5,598 bases of DNA from Bryobacteraceae bacterium (GTDB taxonomy: Bacteria; Acidobacteriota; Terriglobia; Bryobacterales; Bryobacteraceae): the NCBI GenBank assembly GCA_019686145.1, contig JADGHK010000197.1:1-5598 (forward strand), in the 5' to 3' direction. Below the pieces are notes generated by a model, which ran no database searches, was not told where the DNA came from, and was given only the letters and a program-made list of their open reading frames with translations. Below, piece by piece: positions 5,012 to 5,598 of the stretch (positions are counted from its first letter, which is position 1; every line of letters begins with the position of its first letter). The position numbers and the translations under genes are program-made.

Positions 5012-5598
5012 ATGCGCGCACTCTTCCTTTTTCTCCTGCTCCCTGCGCTGATTGTCGCGCAACCGCTTGCCCGGAAAGTCGATGAGATCCTTGCGCGTTC
5101 CACCACTGCGCAGAAGGCGCACTGGGCAATGCGCTTTGTCGACCTGGCAACCGGGCAGATCCTGTACGAGCGCAACGCGGATAGCTATTTTGTCCCGGCC
5201 TCGAACACAAAACTTTTCTCCACGGCGCTCGCGCTGACCCGCCTCGGTCCGGATTATCGTTTCCAGACACGCGTGGAAAGCGACGCCAGGCCAGACAGCC
5301 GGGGCCGGATTGAAGGTGACATCCGCCTCATCGGCGGCGGGGATCCGACGATGTCGGGCCGCGCGATGCCCTACAGGAGGGGTCCGATTACCGGAAAGCC
5401 GCTCCAGGCCGTCGAGGAGCTGGCAGACCAGGTCGTCGCCGCAGGCGTGAAGTTCATCGGGGGCGATGTTGTCGGGGACGACACCGCCTATGTTTGGGAA
5501 CCTTATCCTCCAGGCTGGTCGGAGGACGACACGAAGTGGGAGTACGGCGCGCCGGTAAGCGCTCTCACCATTAACGACAACGCCATCAAGCTGCGGAT
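5012..5598 (+). CDS. dacB: D-alanyl-D-alanine carboxypeptidase/endopeptidase, peptidase S13 (PBP4/DacB type), 3' end outside window
   Basis: The frame from ATG 5012 stays open to the window edge and gives the first 195 residues. PBP4-type enzymes work in the periplasm: they remove the terminal D-Ala from peptidoglycan stem peptides and cleave D-Ala-mDAP cross-links. Residues 1-16 or 1-20 form a signal peptide (MRALFLFLLLPALIVA, then QPLA). The catalytic SxxK motif is PASNTK, with nucleophile Ser64 and Lys67. S13 hallmarks follow: GGGDPTM (108-114), GDVVGDDT (151-158), YPPGW (165-169) and YGAPVSALTINDN (178-190). The SxN and KTG motifs lie beyond the window. Family members are usually about 450-500 residues, so roughly 40% is visible. 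The start is supported by the signal peptide, by GAGG at 5003-5006 and by the TATAAT just upstream. It lies 76 bases after the regulator gene. A role in the kinase signal is conjecture from proximity. Confidence 0.93.
   Translation, partial: MRALFLFLLLPALIVAQPLARKVDEILARSTTAQKAHWAMRFVDLATGQILYERNADSYFVPASNTKLFSTALALTRLGPDYRFQTRVESDARPDSRGRIEGDIRLIGGGDPTMSGRAMPYRRGPITGKPLQAVEELADQVVAAGVKFIGGDVVGDDTAYVWEPYPPGWSEDDTKWEYGAPVSALTINDNAIKLR

Noticed and set aside
4875..5270. Antisense open frame of 131 codons across the regulator-dacB gap
   Set aside because: It is opposite the dacB signal peptide and SxxK region, which are well supported on the plus strand; the minus-strand translation is arginine/alanine-rich with no motif.

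Overview
The window is a GC-rich bacterial segment with every supported gene on the + strand. In order it holds the 3' end of a WrbA-type quinone oxidoreductase gene, a 287-base intergenic region rich in dyad symmetry, a large multi-pass sensor histidine kinase, an overlapping NtrC-type sigma-54-dependent response regulator, and the 5' part of a D-alanyl-D-alanine carboxypeptidase (PBP4/DacB, peptidase S13) that runs off the right edge. The gene styles (PDZ-bearing multi-pass kinase with GAF and PAS domains, NtrC-class partner, S13 peptidase) suggest Acidobacteriota, perhaps a Solibacter/Bryobacter-like lineage. That placement is an impression from protein style and was not tested by a search.

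Layout: 1-270 wrbA C-terminus; 271-557 intergenic; 558-3476 histidine kinase (the open frame extends up to a GTG at 387); 3469-4935 response regulator, overlapping the kinase by 8 bases; 4936-5011 short intergenic region with two hairpins, a 10-base palindrome and a perfect TATAAT; 5012-5598 dacB-like gene, incomplete.

The kinase and regulator form a clear two-component operon. The kinase has one N-terminal membrane helix, a PDZ domain predicted outside the cytoplasmic membrane, nine further helices, then cytoplasmic GAF, PAS, HisKA and HATPase domains. The regulator has a receiver domain, an AAA+ domain with an intact GAFTGA loop, and a Fis-type helix-turn-helix, so it should activate sigma-54 promoters.

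The most interesting point is that the region just before the preferred kinase start contains a good sigma-54 promoter match (481-496, GG-N10-GC spacing exact). An 18-base dyad lies about 85 bases upstream of its predicted transcription start, the distance expected for an enhancer site. Together they suggest that the system may activate its own transcription. This is a hypothesis from sequence pattern only. The neighbouring dacB gene makes an envelope-related signal plausible but does not prove it. I see no mobile element, CRISPR array or RNA gene, and no clear evidence of an entirely new system.
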